14,093 bases of DNA from Clostridiales bacterium. GTDB lineage: Bacteria; Bacillota; Clostridia; Christensenellales; Aristaeellaceae. Numbering within the stretch: the first letter of the stretch is position 1; every line of letters starts with the position of its first letter. Under the pieces are notes generated by a model. The model searched no databases. It saw only the letters and a list, made by a program, of their open reading frames with translations, and was not told the origin of the DNA. The stretch is from contig JAAZEI010000070.1 of NCBI GenBank assembly GCA_012512355.1, positions 1-14,093 on the forward strand, read 5' to 3'. The translations under genes were made by a program, and so were the position numbers. This document shows, piece after piece, positions 12,904-14,093 of this stretch.

Positions 12904-13536
12904 TTAGTGCTGATAAAACGCTGTTTTCAATAGGGTGATGTAGCTGTCGAGGTCAGCGCTGATTTTCTCATAGTCTACGCTCTGCATATTCTCCAATGTC
13001 AGCAGGCTTTCCTCAGAGTATTTCTCCATCGTCCAGCGGATGATGTTGATGGACTGCCGGGTAGCCTGCTGATCGCGGAAGCGCGAAAAATCAATATTTT
13101 TGGCATAGATATCGCCCAGGGTTGTCTGCAGTTGGATGCCGTATCTGTCATACAGCTTATTTACGTCCTCCATCTTTGTCGTATGGGATTGAGACAAAAC
13201 CTTGATCACAAAGTCAAACATATGAGGGTAATCTTGCCCCATCTTCATTTTCAAAATGACAAGCGCTTTGATTCTTAAGAAGATATCCTGCTGATTCCAA
13301 TCAATCTGAGAGGCAATGTCCCTAAATAGCTTGGTCAATACAAAGCCGACGAGCCAATCATACAATTCTTTCTTGCTGCCAAAGTAATGAAACAAAAGCC
13401 CCTTCGATATCTCGGCTTTTCTGACAATATTATTGGTGGATGCCTTCTCATAGGGATAGAGTGAAAACTCATGGATGGCGGCGTTGATGAGCCTCCCCTT
13501 CTTTTGGGGGTCCATGCTTTGCAAAATTGATTCCAA
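12904..13536 (-). CDS. TetR-family transcriptional regulator (repressor of the ABC operon)
   Basis: The protein has about 210 residues. The N-terminal helix-turn-helix occupies about 25-60, ending in the typical SKGLLFHYFGSKKELYDWL segment, and the rest is a ligand-binding helical domain. I chose the TTG at 13536 as start, because an AGGAG site at 13549-13545 lies 8 bases ahead of it. An upstream TTG at 13575 sits at about the predicted transcription start, and the ATG at 13515 has no Shine-Dalgarno site. The gene is first in the operon with the ATPase and two permeases. Its promoter carries two copies of a TGAC-type palindrome, so autoregulation with release by an effector is likely. The effector is unknown but is probably a substrate of the exporter. 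Confidence 0.88.
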   Translation of the reverse strand: MESILQSMDPQKKGRLINAAIHEFSLYPYEKASTNNIVRKAEISKGLLFHYFGSKKELYDWLVGFVLTKLFRDIASQIDWNQQDIFLRIKALVILKMKMGQDYPHMFDFVIKVLSQSHTTKMEDVNKLYDRYGIQLQTTLGDIYAKNIDFSRFRDQQATRQSINIIRWTMEKYSEESLLTLENMQSVDYEKISADLDSYITLLKTAFYQH

Positions 13537-13557
13537 GATGATCTCTCCTTTTATCTC

Positions 13558-13576
13558 ACTGACCACGTCGGTCAAT
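13558..13576. promoter_or_regulatory. Predicted TetR operator 2 (downstream of start point)
   Basis: ACTGACCACGTCGGTCAAT is a near-perfect palindrome with 6-base arms and a 7-base centre (one arm mismatch). It is 15/19 identical to the operator on the -35 box and lies at about +1 to +19 of the predicted transcript. Centres of the two sites are 36 bases apart. Confidence 0.65.
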
Positions 13577-13582
13577 AGCTAA

Positions 13583-13611
13583 ACAATACGCCTATTGACC
13601 ACATGAGTCAA
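13583..13611 (-). promoter_or_regulatory. Promoter of the TetR-ABC operon
   Basis: On the minus strand TTGACT (13611-13606) and TATTGT (13588-13583) are spaced by exactly 17 bases. The -35 box matches five of six bases; the -10 matches four. The predicted start point is near 13576, giving about 40 bases of leader to the TTG start codon. Confidence 0.65.
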
Positions 13612-13612
13612 T
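13594..13612. promoter_or_regulatory. Predicted TetR operator 1 (over the -35 box)
   Basis: ATTGACCACATGAGTCAAT has perfect 6-base arms around a 7-base centre and covers the whole -35 hexamer of the TetR-ABC promoter. Binding here would block RNA polymerase. In addition, a perfect 9-bp repeat GGTCAATAG/CTATTGACC (13570-13578, 13592-13600) links the inner arms of the two operators. Confidence 0.7.
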
Positions 13613-13654
13613 GTTTTTAATAAATGATCCAATCAGGTATTTATCAGCAAAAGC

Positions 13655-13684
13655 AATAAAAAGCCTGCAATGATCTTGCAGGCT
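13655..13684 (-). terminator. Hairpin terminator after anmK
   Basis: A 9-bp stem (13662-13670 with 13676-13684, AGCCTGCAA/TTGCAGGCT) with a 5-base loop is followed on the minus strand by TTTTTATT. It lies about 80 bases past the anmK stop, upstream of the TetR-ABC promoter. On the plus strand it has no T-tract. Confidence 0.85.
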
Positions 13685-13764
13685 GAAAGACAGAGGTATG
13701 TGTTTGGGAAACTCACCGTCTCACCCTGGTAGAGGTTTTAATGACTTCTCAGGCTGTTTATGGT

Positions 13765-14093
13765 TTACGGCCTGGGAGGATAGGTGATGCAGCCCAGGGG
13801 GACAGCACGGCTGGCGCCTGTCGCGGAGGGGATGTTGCCGTTTCGTTTGTGGATCGTTTCGCGGGCAATCAGAGCAAAGGCAAGGGCTTCTTTGGCGTCT
13901 GAATTCCATCCCAGATCTTCCTGCGTCTGAACTAACTGCTGGGGAAACTCATCCTGGATCATAGCCCGCAGGGTTGCATTGTGCGCGCCGCCTCCGCCCA
14001 GCACGATGCGTTTGAGGTCCGGGCAGCGGGGAAAGACATATAAATCATAGTTGCGTCGCATGGTGCGGGCGGTGTAGGCGGTTGCTGTCGCAA
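13765..14093 (-). CDS. anmK: Anhydro-N-acetylmuramic acid kinase, C-terminal part (5' end outside window)
   Basis: The frame runs open to the right edge, so only the last 109 codons or so are present; the ATG at 14061 is internal. The visible part has the AnmK landmarks: GGGGAHNATL just after the middle (nucleotide/sugar site loop), DLGWNSDAKEALAFALIA, a HKRNGNIPSATGA segment and a final short LGCITYPP strand like the LGKITP end of the family. AnmK phosphorylates and opens 1,6-anhydro-MurNAc to MurNAc-6-phosphate in cell-wall recycling, in the cytosol. The stop TAA is at 13765-13767 and a hairpin terminator follows. It is the last gene of its transcript; whatever precedes it is outside the window. 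Confidence 0.92.
   Translation of the reverse strand, partial: ATATAYTARTMRRNYDLYVFPRCPDLKRIVLGGGGAHNATLRAMIQDEFPQQLVQTQEDLGWNSDAKEALAFALIARETIHKRNGNIPSATGASRAVPLGCITYPPRP

Noticed and set aside
13537..13575. Upstream TTG start for the TetR protein
   Set aside because: It lies at about the predicted transcription start and upstream of the only good Shine-Dalgarno site.
1..14093. CRISPR arrays, transposons, prophage, tRNA or rRNA genes
   Set aside because: No regularly spaced repeats, transposase or integrase motifs, terminal repeats, or tRNA/rRNA-like sequence were recognised.

Overview
The window looks like chromosomal DNA of an anaerobic Firmicute, probably Clostridia or a relative. Base composition is balanced by eye. 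Shine-Dalgarno sites are mostly strong AGGAG/GGAGG types. The gene set fits: a clostridial-type single-cluster ferredoxin, an FNR-type regulator, a DRTGG-domain/PHP-domain pair, and many NAD(P)- or flavin-linked enzymes. This placement is inference; there is no rRNA or other marker gene.

Layout, left to right. (1) Positions 1-2433 (+): a tightly packed run of a FAD/NAD oxidoreductase (5' end outside the window), a pteridine-reductase-type SDR (FolM-like), folB and folK. It ends in a bidirectional hairpin terminator. The SDR carries the PTR1/FolM signature rather than the classical SDR one, so it probably reduces pterin or dihydrofolate for the same pathway. (2) 2520-3545 (-) and 3680-4645 (+): a divergent pair, an NAD-dependent epimerase-like protein and a D-2-hydroxyacid dehydrogenase. 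They share a control region with two perfect inverted repeats. (3) 4704-7116 (-): a four-gene operon reading DRTGG protein, PHP-domain metal hydrolase, ProC-like reductase, nitroreductase. (4) 7117-7469: a 353-base divergent control region with a near-consensus FNR box in front of a plausible promoter. (5) 7470-8380 (+): ferredoxin, then an FNR-type regulator whose cysteines match an Fe-S sensor. (6) 8515-9627 (+): an Ldh_2-family malate/lactate-type dehydrogenase with its own promoter, overlapped by an inverted repeat. (7) 9713-13536 (-): TetR regulator, ABC ATPase, two ABC-2 permeases and possibly a 25-residue membrane peptide. The TetR promoter carries two matching operators, one on the -35 box and one just after the start point. 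(8) 13765-14093 (-): the C-terminal end of anmK, cut by the window edge.

I see no CRISPR array, transposase, phage gene, tRNA or rRNA, and no clearly undescribed system. The points most worth following are the FNR-box/ferredoxin/FNR-like module facing the DRTGG-PHP operon, the FolM-like enzyme within the folate operon, the double operator of the TetR-ABC operon, and the possible small membrane peptide at the end of that operon.
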